Below, piece by piece: positions 25,192 through 33,750 of a stretch of 64,000 nucleotides of DNA; positions within the stretch are counted from its first letter, which is position 1, and each line of letters starts with the position of its first letter. Source of the stretch: CAWCKS01 sp963763485 (GTDB taxonomy: Bacteria; Pseudomonadota; Alphaproteobacteria; Rhizobiales; Xanthobacteraceae); the NCBI GenBank assembly GCA_963763485.1, contig CAVXOW010000009.1, forward strand, positions 434,001 to 498,000, read 5' to 3'. A program made the position numbers and the translations under genes. Under the pieces are notes generated by a model, which did no database searches, was not told the origin of the DNA, and worked only from the letters and a program-made list of their open reading frames with translations.

Positions 25192-26171
25192 CCGGCTCAA
25201 GCAATTCCATTCGACACAAAAGACTAGATCAACGGGATCGCTCTGCGCTGCGTGATGTTTGCGCTGACATCATCAAATCGTTCCTTGGAGAACCGAACCG
25301 TAGATTGTCGAACAAGAGGCAGCTGCGATGGGGCCGGAAGGGCTCCTTCGTTCTGATTGTCGCTGGAGAAAAGAAAGGCCTGTGGTTCGATCACGAGAAT
25401 GGAGTCGGGGGCGACATCATCAATTTCCTGGCCAGGGATAACAACTGTTCGATCGCTGACGCGATCCGGCTCGCGCTGAGCTATCTGGGCTGCACAGAAT
25501 CAGTCAGCCCAAAGAGATCGAGACCGACAAAATCTGAGCTGGATGAGTCCGCTCGGATCAGTCGAGCACTCGAGATCTGGTCCGAAGTCCAGCCGCTCCG
25601 CGGATCGTTGGCAGAGCAATATCTCGAACATCGCGGGGTCTCGGTACCCGACAATTCACTCGAGGTGATCGGATTCCACCCGAACTGTCCGTTTGGCCGC
25701 CGGAAGGCGCCAGCATTGCTGGGCTTGATCCAGGACATCACGACTGGTGAACCCATCGGCATTCACCGGCGCGAATTGACGCCCAATGCTGTCGCCGTCG
25801 GAGCGCCGATGAGTCTCGGTGAGAAGAGCGGCGGCGTAATCAAGCTTTCGCCGATCGGTGATGCCGGCGAGCTCGCGATCGGCGAGGGTGTTGAAACCTG
25901 TCTCTCCGGAATGATGCTGGGCTTTAGCCCAGCTTGGTCAGCCATCGATGCAGGTGGGTTGGCGAGCTTCCCCGTCCTGGAGGAAGTCGGACGGCTCACA
26001 ATTCTCGTGGACCACGACCAGAGCGGGACTGGGCAGGGTGCCGCCGCAAGCTGTCGCGAGCGCTGGTTATCCGCTGGAAAAGCCGTGCGCCGCGTAACAC
26101 CGGAGACGATTGGCGATGATGCCAACGATCTGTTGTTAGCGCAAATTCGCCAGGCGCGAGAGGATGCGTGA
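25188..26171 (+). CDS. Toprim-domain DNA primase of mobile-element type
   Basis: The ATG at 25188 overlaps the methyltransferase stop (ATGA); 327 residues. The N-terminal part (about 20-100) has WGRKGSFVLIVAGEKKGLWFDHENGVGGDIINF, typical of primase zinc/DNA-binding leaders although Cys ligands are absent. The Toprim domain has the catalytic Glu in AIGEGVETCLS (about 231) and the metal-binding DxD in ILVDHDQSG (about 274). It should synthesise primers for island replication together with the helicase downstream. Confidence 0.82.
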   Translation: MTGSSNSIRHKRLDQRDRSALRDVCADIIKSFLGEPNRRLSNKRQLRWGRKGSFVLIVAGEKKGLWFDHENGVGGDIINFLARDNNCSIADAIRLALSYLGCTESVSPKRSRPTKSELDESARISRALEIWSEVQPLRGSLAEQYLEHRGVSVPDNSLEVIGFHPNCPFGRRKAPALLGLIQDITTGEPIGIHRRELTPNAVAVGAPMSLGEKSGGVIKLSPIGDAGELAIGEGVETCLSGMMLGFSPAWSAIDAGGLASFPVLEEVGRLTILVDHDQSGTGQGAAASCRERWLSAGKAVRRVTPETIGDDANDLLLAQIRQAREDA

Positions 26172-28680
26172 GCTTCGCGGGGCTATCATCGACGAGAGCG
26201 CGTCGGCTGGCCCGCCGCCGGATGCGATCGAGGTCGAAGCTGCCCGCGCAACACTTCAGGTCACGCTAAGCCATCTAAGAGAGAGCGCCATACAATTCCA
26301 TGAGGATAGCGCAGCACAGAACGCCGAGGCATCTCAACCCTCCGGTCAATCTGCTTCACCGAAGCCAATCCACGCCGCGATTTGCGTTCCGCCCGGCCTT
26401 GGGAAATCTGAGCTCGCGCGCCAGGCAGCCGCCGAGTTTATCATAAAGGCAAAGGCCAAAGGGATTCCGCATCGTGTGCTTTTCATGGTTCCTACCCATC
26501 GCCTCGGCGAGGAAGCACGTCAACGCGTTCCTCAAGGGGTCAGGACCGCTCTATGGCAATCGAGGAAGGCCAAGGACGTCACGACAGGCGAGCCGCTCTG
26601 CCTGAACCTGGCGGCCGTGGAGGCTGCCGAGGCAATCGGCGCCGACGTGGAGCGGACTGCTTGCCGTAAGGGTCGCCGTGGCTTCGAACCGATTAAGTGT
26701 CCCTTCTACGATGTTTGCAGGTATCAGGCGCAAAAGAAGTCGGCCAAGAAGGCAGACGTCACCTTTCTCGCGCATGAATATCTGTTCGCCCCGCCGAAAG
26801 AACTGAGGAAGAATTTGGGATTGGTTTTCGTCGACGAAGGATTCTGGCAATCCGGTCTCTGGCATTCCAGGATTGCGGTCGACGGGTTAGACGCCGAACT
26901 GCAAACTTTTCCGGTGAGAGACCGTGGAGAACAGAAGAATGTTGACGACACCGGGCACCTTGCCGACCTGATTGCGCGATTGCAGCTGGCGCTGAACGCC
27001 ACGCCAGACGGCGAATACGTCACCAAGAAGGCGCTGCTGGCGGCAGGGCTCTTAGCCGGCGATCAGTACGAAGACGGTTCCGGCACACGCGCGGCCAAAT
27101 ACGAGTGGCGCCGCAAGGTCGAAGTCGACGTTACACCGGAAAGCAGCGAAGAGGTCCGCAAAGCGGTAGCCCAACAGTACCGGTTCCTCGGTCAACTGCC
27201 GCGGCGGGCTGCGATGTGGAGGTATGTCGAAGAGGCGCTATCGGCAGTTACCGACGCCACTGGACGTCTGCGGACGGAAATGAAGACCACCAAGGAGGGC
27301 TCAGTCCTTTACTTGAGGCTTAATGGCCGCCGTGAGATCCATCGCGAGGTGTCAGAGCTGCCCGTGGTGCTACTCGACGCGACGCTGAACCTGGAGATCG
27401 TCAGATGGTATTTTCCGAACGTCGAGCTGACACTTGATCTGAAGGTTCAGGCCCCGAACCAGCACGTTACGCAGGTACTAGGTCTTCCGGTTGGTAAGTC
27501 TTCGCTGCTCGGGCTGGAGCCAGGCAAGCGCAGCCCGGACGAGGAAGCTCGCGTCGGACGGAAAAGAGATCGCCTCCTTTCAGTCGTGCGGAAGATTTCC
27601 GCCGGACGACGATCCGTACTGATCACCTACAAGGAGCTCGAGCCCGCATTTCAGAATGCCGGGCGGAACGTCGAATTAGCTCATTTCAACGCTGTTGAAG
27701 GGATTGATCGTTGGCGCGAGGTCGAGTGCCTTATTACTGTTGGTCGGCCGCTGCCGGCACCAAAAGTGATCGAGGACATTGCCGCAGCACTGACGGGCAA
27801 GCCCGTGGTGCTCCCAATTCACCCGGCACGTCGCCCTGGCGGACAGCCGCAGAGCATGGTCCTCCAGGATCGCACCGTTCGCCTGGAAAACGGTGCTGAG
27901 TACACGCTTTCATGCCGGGTGTTTGACGGGCCGGAAGCCGAATTGATCAGGCAGGCGGTCACAGAAGCTGCATTGGTGCAGTCAATTGGACGGGCAAGGG
28001 GAGTCAATCGGTCGGCAGCCAACAAAGTGGAGGTGTGGATGATACTGCACGACACCATCGTTCCGGTCGCAATCCGTTCCGTCGCGGAGTTCCGCAATCT
28101 CGAACCGAACAAGATTGATCTGATGATCGAGCGTGGCCTGGTTCCGGCCTGGTCGGCCGACGCCGCCAAGCTCTATCCCGACCTGTGGTCGACCGCCCAG
28201 GCAGCGCGTAAGGCTTATAGCCGCGACGGCCTCGATGTTATGCGCAATCGACGGAGGAGTGTGACCGAGCCTGATAAAGAGAGCGGGCCCGGCACGAAGC
28301 CGAGGAGTGTGACATCTCCTTTAATATATATAACTGTAAGGGCCTGTCACACTCCTCTGGTCCGCTACCAACCCAAAGGTCGGGGACAAAAGCCGCGGAT
28401 CGCGCAGGTGGACGCTTCAATGCTCGCGGAGGCGCGGGCGCGGATCGAGACGGCGGTTGGTGAACTTGCCTCGTTTGAGGTGATCACAGACGAAGCCCAG
28501 CTTCATGCTCGGCCTGAGGTTCGTTGGTCCCATTTGATCTGGGGTGCGCCGGGCTCCTGCCTGGCAGCCCGATGCTCGGATCGGGATGATCGGCGATCGT
28601 CATCGCCTCGCAGGCGCGCCAAGAGCCTGCGTTTACCCCTCAGGGTCACGCCGAACTGGATGGCTACCGCCTGTGAATGA
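26164..28680 (+). CDS. large SF2-type helicase, Rad3-like Fe-S pattern
   Basis: The protein has 838 residues and overlaps the primase end by 8 bp. Walker A is VPPGLGKSELARQ (about 75-87), motif Ia-like FMVPTHRLGEEAR follows, Walker B is LVFVDEGFW (Asp224, Glu225), and motif VI is VQSIGRARGVNR (about 604-615). Between Ia and II lie four Cys: 146, 167, 179 and 185 (KCPFYDVCRY), placed as the 4Fe-4S ligands of XPD/DinG helicases. Residues about 690-735 form a linker that is encoded by an inverted repeat with an AT-rich core. The last 50 residues are Arg/Ser-rich and may be out of true frame. Likely the island's replicative helicase. Confidence 0.75.
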   Translation: MRELRGAIIDESASAGPPPDAIEVEAARATLQVTLSHLRESAIQFHEDSAAQNAEASQPSGQSASPKPIHAAICVPPGLGKSELARQAAAEFIIKAKAKGIPHRVLFMVPTHRLGEEARQRVPQGVRTALWQSRKAKDVTTGEPLCLNLAAVEAAEAIGADVERTACRKGRRGFEPIKCPFYDVCRYQAQKKSAKKADVTFLAHEYLFAPPKELRKNLGLVFVDEGFWQSGLWHSRIAVDGLDAELQTFPVRDRGEQKNVDDTGHLADLIARLQLALNATPDGEYVTKKALLAAGLLAGDQYEDGSGTRAAKYEWRRKVEVDVTPESSEEVRKAVAQQYRFLGQLPRRAAMWRYVEEALSAVTDATGRLRTEMKTTKEGSVLYLRLNGRREIHREVSELPVVLLDATLNLEIVRWYFPNVELTLDLKVQAPNQHVTQVLGLPVGKSSLLGLEPGKRSPDEEARVGRKRDRLLSVVRKISAGRRSVLITYKELEPAFQNAGRNVELAHFNAVEGIDRWREVECLITVGRPLPAPKVIEDIAAALTGKPVVLPIHPARRPGGQPQSMVLQDRTVRLENGAEYTLSCRVFDGPEAELIRQAVTEAALVQSIGRARGVNRSAANKVEVWMILHDTIVPVAIRSVAEFRNLEPNKIDLMIERGLVPAWSADAAKLYPDLWSTAQAARKAYSRDGLDVMRNRRRSVTEPDKESGPGTKPRSVTSPLIYITVRACHTPLVRYQPKGRGQKPRIAQVDASMLAEARARIETAVGELASFEVITDEAQLHARPEVRWSHLIWGAPGSCLAARCSDRDDRRSSSPRRRAKSLRLPLRVTPNWMATACE
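28254..28357. repeat. GAGGAGTGTGAC repeats flanking an AT-rich core, inside the helicase gene
   Basis: GAGGAGTGTGAC occurs at 28254-28265 and again (with A) at 28302-28314, and its exact 13-base inverse TGTCACACTCCTC lies at 28345-28357. The 30-base space between the inverted pair holds TTTAATATATATAAC, a strikingly AT-rich run for this genome. The layout resembles iterons beside a melting region of a replication origin, or a strong recombinase/regulator site. Confidence 0.6.
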
Positions 28681-28737
28681 TGGCGAGCCACTTGGGCTGC
28701 GACCAGAATCGCCTCGTACCAAAAGGAGTGCTGTCGA

Positions 28738-28950
28738 ATGACAGAAGCAAAGGCAAGGGACGAACCCTACACACTCGTCGAAGGAGCGCGCTGGGCCGAC
28801 TGGCCAAAACCGAGGACGCCAGACTCGGGCCTGCCGCATCCCGAAAACCTCGTTGTCACAAATGCCACTCTGCGAAGCCGAGGAATGGCAAAAACTGCTG
28901 CCTACTATGGACGAGCCCGTTCGCGTTGCGGATCGCAATTTGCTGCTTGA
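28738..28950 (+). CDS. small hypothetical island protein
   Basis: The ATG has AAGGAG nine bases upstream; 70 residues. It is polar and Pro-rich in the middle (WADWPKPRTPDSGLPHPENL) and ends with a basic stretch. No family recognised. It follows the helicase in the same direction and may belong to the same transcript. Confidence 0.45.
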   Translation: MTEAKARDEPYTLVEGARWADWPKPRTPDSGLPHPENLVVTNATLRSRGMAKTAAYYGRARSRCGSQFAA

Positions 28951-28997
28951 AGGTTACAACTCATGACAAATGCCGATGACCCGAGGAACCGCGGGGT

Positions 28998-29408
28998 TCA
29001 TTCGTCGCCAACGTCATCGTTGTCATAACCTTCAGTAAGGCCCAGGCGCACCTTGTCGCTGAATGTCATCGAACGACCGTGGCCGTTTTCCCGCCGCCCT
29101 ATCGTCAGCGGATCGATTCGGCTTTGAACGGTTAGGCGTAGGCCGCGCGCAAGCGCCATCTGCGTTCGCAGCAGCTTGTCCCATGCGGCAACGGTGTCCT
29201 TGCTCGGGTCGGCTGCGGCGCGAGCGGCATGCGCCCGACAGGCAAGCGTCACTTGAACGTAAGAGACGATCTGCGTCAGATCGGATTTTGCGAAGTGGCG
29301 CGGCTCGACGGAGCTGACGATCTCGGCGAACAGGCTTTGCTCGGCGCTTGTCAGCGATGGCGGCGCGGTTAAGGGCGATGAGGTGCCGGTTGGTTGAAGA
29401 GGGTGCAC
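28998..29408 (-). CDS. P27-type phage terminase small subunit-like protein
   Basis: A GTG start with GAGGG upstream gives 136 residues. The helical core (LTSAEQSLFAEIVSS, DLTQIVSYVQVTLACRAHAA, WDKLLRTQMALARGLRLTVQSRI) follows the P27 terminase small-subunit pattern, including the Leu-Arg-Leu-Thr-x-x-Ser-Arg finish. Such proteins choose the DNA to be packaged. No large subunit, portal or capsid gene is seen nearby, so it may redirect a helper phage's packaging, as satellites do. The call is from pattern recall. Confidence 0.6.
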   Translation of the reverse strand: MHPLQPTGTSSPLTAPPSLTSAEQSLFAEIVSSVEPRHFAKSDLTQIVSYVQVTLACRAHAARAAADPSKDTVAAWDKLLRTQMALARGLRLTVQSRIDPLTIGRRENGHGRSMTFSDKVRLGLTEGYDNDDVGDE

Positions 29409-30991
29409 GGTCGCCCTCGCTGATTTTCAAAGCTAACAAAGTCTACATCAATCTGTCCTTGAAAACAAAAATAGTTGACGAGTGACACAAGTGAGCTAAG
29501 CCGGCGCTCCGCATTGGGCGGGTCTAAAAATTTTCAACCGCCCCCCGGCCCCGTCACCACCTGATCACGAAGACGTCGCCAGCAAAGGCCGACAAACCCT
29601 TCGGAATTGGAAGCGAACTGCGACCGATAAAGTCGGCGGCAGCTGACATCCGTATCGCGGGTTCGAATCCCGCTCTCTCCGCCGACTGCCCGAGTTTGAC
29701 CTGTCTTTGCCGATTGTTGGCGGCTAAGAATAGGCGCTGTGCCACGGACGTTCTTGAGCTGGCTCCGTACTCCGATGTGGCTGGGCGTTGCTATCGACGT
29801 GACGGTGTTTGTTGAGTGCGCGGTTGAAAAAGGCTTTGAGTTCGGCATACGGACTGTTGACTGATTGTCGTCGATAGCAACTGAAGTCGCATCGCGCTCA
29901 CAACTTGCGAGGTTTCCTTTGAAATCAACAGCAGGGCAGATTGACAGCGTCGTCGTCGGATTTGAGTCGTCCTCAGAAATTTTTTGCTCTGATAAATCAA
30001 TCCACTACAATGGCTGAAAACAATCGAGTGGGAGTAGGGGGGAGCAGGCTGGCGAAGAGTAGCGTAGCACGGCGTGTCGCCGACGATTTTGTCCGCCGAA
30101 AGCAGGCGAAAGCTTTCGTCGCCTCTACGACCGCTTTTTCCTTCCTCTCACGATATCAAGATGCACATTCTACCACGGGCCGGTTTGTGCCCTCACTTAC
30201 GCCTCCCTGGTCTTGGCGCGTTCCTAGCGGACAAATTTGACGGTACCTCTGACGGTGTCTCAGTCAAGCCGGTGCTTTTTCTCAGAAAAGACCGTCGTAC
30301 AAAATCGCGCTGATGACGGTGTTTGTTGGAGCCCCGAGCTCGGGGGTCAACTGCGAACTCCGGCAGCTCATTGGGGTGAGAGGGTCAATCGCGTCGTTTG
30401 ACCAAATGATCATCACTTCCCATCTTCTCCCCATAACGGACATCGTCAGTGCCCCGCACGGCGTCCGCTTTGCCCTCAACGGAATTACGCGAAGCGAGCC
30501 GGAAAGTTCGAAAATCGCAGAGGGATCACGAGACACTGACCGCTATTGCGCCACCCACACGCTCAGACCGAGGCCCTAATCCTCCTAAAGGTTCGGGCCG
30601 GCCTTAACTGCGGCTTACGGCAATAGCATCCGCTGCATGTCCCGTTCGCGAGGGGAGTAGCGGGGGATCGCGATGGCTTCCAACGCGTGGTTGCAGTTAG
30701 GCTGAGCGGACCCAGCTTTCGAAAATCAAATCTTCTGCCGATGACCAATGTCGACTTCGGCAGGCAATCTCGGACGCGTTGAGTCGATGTTGGCCGGTCG
30801 GCGCGGCAAAGGCTATCCCTTCAATCCGGCAAGCTCCTTGAGCTACTTGAGATGAGCCACCGCCTTGCCGAAGGTTATCTCGAGATGTTCAAGCGCGCCC
30901 TTGAACGGGGTGAATGATGCCAGCATAGCCATCGCGAGGTGTGGCGAGCTGAAGCAGACTCTCTGAGAAAGCTTCCATTTCAGCCATTCCG
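29409..30991. other. gene-poor right part of the island
   Basis: About 1.6 kb, lower in GC than the flanks, without a frame I can support. It holds the tRNA-Ser 3' fragment at 29657. Frames near 30010-30240 and 30313-30579 lack ribosome sites and motifs. It looks like decayed mobile DNA. Confidence 0.4.
29657..29683 (+). other. tRNA-Ser 3'-end fragment, probable attachment-site remnant
   Basis: GCGGG-TTCGAAT-CCCGC is a perfect T-arm, followed by TCTCTCC (3' acceptor strand) and G, exactly the end of a bacterial tRNA-Ser. No D-arm or anticodon arm precedes it. Elements that integrate into tRNA genes leave such 3' copies at their far end. Confidence 0.65.
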
Positions 30992-31801
30992 TTACAATGT
31001 CGCCGGAAGGTGACCACCGCCTGTCACCATGACATCGGTTCCGGCGATATAGCTCGCCGCGTCCGAACACAAGAGCAGGGCGGCGCCAACCATTTCGTTA
31101 GGCTCCGCGGCCCGGCCGATCGGAGCCGCCGATCTCGCCTGGATGTCGCGCCAGGCTTGAGCGTCCTGCCGCCGCCACCGGTTTCGCTCCGTTGCCACGA
31201 GGCCGGGCGAGAGATTGTTGATCATGACATTGAACGGTGCGTACTGCCGCGCGAGATTGATGCAGAGATTGTGCTGCGCGCTTTTCAGCGCGGCGTAGAT
31301 TGCAAGCTCGGGCTCCGGCCGCACCTGGTTGATGCTGCCGATGGTCAGGATGCGGCCCCAGCCTTGCGCCTTCATCGGCGGCAGCGTCGCCTGCAACAAC
31401 TCGACCGTGGCGCGGAAGTTGATGTCGAATTGACGCCGCATGTCATCGCTGCTGATGTCGAGAAAAGCCACCCGCGATTGAACGGACGCGCAGACGACGA
31501 GAATGTCGATGTCGCCGAGCTTCGCCGCCGCTTCGGCGACCGTTCGGCGCGCGGTGCCTGGTTGGGCAAGGTCGGATTCGACGAGGCAGCCGCGAACGCC
31601 GCAGGCCGTCACTGCCGCCAGCGTCTGCTGCGCGGCATCCGGCTGGCCGAACGCCGTATCGGCCGTCGCAGAATAATGAATGGCGACATCGGCGCCCTGA
31701 TCGGCAAAGCCAAGCGCCAGGCTGCGACCGATGCTGAGGCTGCCCCCGGTGATGAACGCTCGTCGACCTGTCATCGAGAACCATTTCGACATTGTCGTCA
31801 T
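30992..31801 (-). CDS. SDR-family oxidoreductase
   Basis: The protein has 269 residues. The Rossmann nucleotide site is FITGGSLSIGRSLALGF (about 15-31, TGxxxGxG with Ser/Ile variants). The active-site Ser is in TIGSINQ (about 154) and Tyr-x-x-x-Lys is in IYAALKSAQ (about 169). The usual NNAG is replaced by VVCASV. The C-terminus ends with GTDVMVTGGG. It should oxidise an alcohol or sugar with NAD(P). It is divergent from the GntR gene with shared operators, so it probably belongs to the catabolic pathway of the 32-38 kb block. Confidence 0.88.
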   Translation of the reverse strand: MTTMSKWFSMTGRRAFITGGSLSIGRSLALGFADQGADVAIHYSATADTAFGQPDAAQQTLAAVTACGVRGCLVESDLAQPGTARRTVAEAAAKLGDIDILVVCASVQSRVAFLDISSDDMRRQFDINFRATVELLQATLPPMKAQGWGRILTIGSINQVRPEPELAIYAALKSAQHNLCINLARQYAPFNVMINNLSPGLVATERNRWRRQDAQAWRDIQARSAAPIGRAAEPNEMVGAALLLCSDAASYIAGTDVMVTGGGHLPATL

Positions 31802-31804
31802 CCA

Positions 31805-31818
31805 TATTTGATCAAATA
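31805..31818. promoter_or_regulatory. GntR operator copy 1
   Basis: TATTTGATCAAATA is a perfect 14-bp palindrome directly at the SDR start codon, where bound repressor would block SDR transcription. A second copy of the 12-bp core lies 73 bp away. Confidence 0.65.
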
Positions 31819-31878
31819 AGGCGCTTTTCGCCCTCTAGAGTCTGGTGTCACAGCGCCATAGTTGCAAGATCAAAATGG

Positions 31879-31890
31879 ATTTGATCAAAT
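31879..31890. promoter_or_regulatory. GntR operator copy 2
   Basis: ATTTGATCAAAT repeats the core of the first site exactly. Centre-to-centre spacing is 73 bp, close to seven helical turns, so one regulator tetramer or two dimers could sit on the same DNA face. It lies about 25 bp before the chosen GntR start. Confidence 0.65.
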
Positions 31891-31914
31891 ATTTCGATCA
31901 TGATAGCGAGGCAG

Positions 31915-32595
31915 ATGGACATGACCACTCCGCGAACCGCCTCGACCGAGATCTGTGACCGTATTCGCGACGACATCGTCGCCGGCATCCTGCCGTTCGG
32001 CAGCCGGCTTACCCTTGACCAGCTGTCGAGCCGGTACGTGACGGGTCACATGCCGATCCGCGAAGCGCTCCGGCAGCTGCAGGGTGAAGGGCTCGTGGTG
32101 CAGACGCCCAATCGCGGTGCGCGCGTGCGGGCCGTGGATGTCGATTTCGTCCGCAACATCTTCGATCTGCGGATCGCGATCGAGTCGATGCTGGCGCGTC
32201 GCGCTGCCGAACGAATGGAGCCCGCGATGATCGCGGCGCTCGAAGCCGCCGAGCGCCAATTCGAAACCTGCGTTGCGGCCCAGGATTTCGCCGGCGCGCT
32301 GGTCGCGAACCGCACCTTTCATCGCATCGTCAACGAAGCGGCCAACAATCCGGAGGCGGCCGGAATCCTCGACCGGCATTGGCGCCTGATCGCGGCGCTG
32401 TGGAATCTGTATGGCTACGGCGAAGAACGCGCAGCCGGCGTGATCTCGGATCATCACCAGCTGATCCGCGCCTTTGCATCGCAAGATGCCGATGTCGCAG
32501 CGTGTCTCGCCATGGCGCACGCCGCCAAGGCAAAGCAGGACCTGATCGCGCGCATGCAACGCAACGCGCCGCAGGTGACCGGCACGGCCGCGTGA
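31915..32595 (+). CDS. GntR-family regulator, FCD type
   Basis: The ATG at 31915 has GAGG upstream and is preferred to the ATG at 31900; 226 residues. The winged helix (about 5-70) has STEICDRIRDDIVAG, LTLDQLSSRY, MPIREALRQLQGEGLV and NRGARV. The helical FCD ligand domain (about 80-210) has FDLRIAIESMLARRA, FHRIVNEAANN and DHHQLIRAF with the His residues that bind a metal and an organic acid. It probably represses the SDR and this operon until the substrate or product binds. It is followed by the dehydratase gene 3 bp later. Confidence 0.9.
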   Translation: MDMTTPRTASTEICDRIRDDIVAGILPFGSRLTLDQLSSRYVTGHMPIREALRQLQGEGLVVQTPNRGARVRAVDVDFVRNIFDLRIAIESMLARRAAERMEPAMIAALEAAERQFETCVAAQDFAGALVANRTFHRIVNEAANNPEAAGILDRHWRLIAALWNLYGYGEERAAGVISDHHQLIRAFASQDADVAACLAMAHAAKAKQDLIARMQRNAPQVTGTAA

Positions 32596-32598
32596 CGC

Positions 32599-33750
32599 AT
32601 GACCAAGCTTCGCACGATCGCAACGCTGTCGGCGCGAGTGTCTGACAAGACGGTGTGGACTTTCGTCAGTGTCGAAGCCGAGGACGGCCACCGCGGTTGG
32701 GGTGAAGCGACGCTCCAGGGTGAGGCGGATGCCGTCCATCACGAGGTGGCGCGGCTGCGCCCGGCGCTGCTCGGCCGTGCGCTCTCGGCCCAAAGCGAGA
32801 TCAAGGATGTCGTCGGAACCTGTGGTCGTGACCGGGCCCAGGCTGCGGCCATCAGCGCACTCGATCAGGCGGTCGGCGATGTGATCGCCCAGAGCTCAGG
32901 GCACAGCCTCGCGTCCGCACTCGGTCCCGCGCCATCCGACACAATCCGGCTTTATGCCAATATCAATCGCGGCACGTTCGATCGCAGCCCGGCCGGGTTT
33001 GCGGCACGCGCGCTCGACGCCAGGCAGCTCGGTTTCGATGCGGTGAAGATCGCGCCGTTCGACGAGGTTCGGCCGGGCGAGGCAACGTCAGTCGGCGCGA
33101 TCGATCCCGGCCTCGCGCGGATCGCGGCGGTTCGCGCCGCGGTCGGGCCCGAGGTGCGGCTGCTGGTCGATTGTCATTGGCGCCTGACCGAGGCCTCAAG
33201 CCACGACGTGTTGCGCGAGGTCGAGCCCTTGCAACTGTACTGGTTCGAATGTCCTCTGCCGGAGGAGCCAACCAATTTCGACGCCTTACGCCGACTGCGC
33301 GGTCGCGCCAACGCCAACGGCGTGCGCCTCGCCGGATGCGAAATGATGACCGGCGCGGACGGCTTCCGTCCGTTTCTGGAGGCTGGCGTCTACGACGCTA
33401 TCATGCCCGATGTGAAATATGCCGGGGGCTTGCGCGAGCTGTTGCGTATCGGCGAGTTCGCCGCCAGTCGTGGCGTCGCCTGTTCGCCGCACAATCCCTC
33501 AGGGCCAATCGCGCACGCCCACAGTCTGCATCTCAGTGCCCACTTGCCGTCGTGTCCGTTCCTCGAATATCAATACGACGAGAGCTCGCTGTTCTTCGAT
33601 TTCGTCAGCGGGACTCTTCCCGATCCTCGTTCCGGAACGAGTGCCCTGCCGCAAGGGGCGGGGCTTGGCATCGGCATCGGCGGTGCTGTGTTGCGGCGCT
33701 GCCTGATTGCCGTCGACGGTGTCGAACACCTCGACGAGGTGATGCCATGA
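32599..33750 (+). CDS. enolase-superfamily (mandelate racemase/MLE type) dehydratase or racemase
   Basis: The protein has 383 residues. The capping domain (1-110) has TFVSVEAEDGHRGWGEATLQG. In the barrel, metal ligands appear in LLVDCHWRL (Asp about 194), FECPLPEE (Glu about 219) and AGCEMM (Glu about 250); DAVKIAPFDEV supplies the catalytic Lys and SPHNPSGP the His (about 299). Such enzymes abstract a proton next to a carboxylate; sugar-acid dehydratases share this His. With the SDR and SMP-30 lactonase it fits oxidation of a sugar, but the substrate is not fixed. Confidence 0.85.
   Translation: MTKLRTIATLSARVSDKTVWTFVSVEAEDGHRGWGEATLQGEADAVHHEVARLRPALLGRALSAQSEIKDVVGTCGRDRAQAAAISALDQAVGDVIAQSSGHSLASALGPAPSDTIRLYANINRGTFDRSPAGFAARALDARQLGFDAVKIAPFDEVRPGEATSVGAIDPGLARIAAVRAAVGPEVRLLVDCHWRLTEASSHDVLREVEPLQLYWFECPLPEEPTNFDALRRLRGRANANGVRLAGCEMMTGADGFRPFLEAGVYDAIMPDVKYAGGLRELLRIGEFAASRGVACSPHNPSGPIAHAHSLHLSAHLPSCPFLEYQYDESSLFFDFVSGTLPDPRSGTSALPQGAGLGIGIGGAVLRRCLIAVDGVEHLDEVMP

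Noticed and set aside
21848..29683. tRNA-Gly 3' end repeated as attR at the right of the island
   Set aside because: The only tRNA-like 3' end found on the right is from tRNA-Ser, and it shares only the generic GGGTTCGA/TCCC core with tRNA-Gly, so a Gly-type attR could not be shown.
29534..29848. Minus-strand frame containing ESGIRTRD
   Set aside because: This peptide is the well-known false translation of the antisense of a tRNA 3' end, which is exactly what lies there.
30010..30579. Frames of 77-88 codons on both strands
   Set aside because: No ribosome site, no motif, and low-complexity composition; treated as non-coding island DNA.
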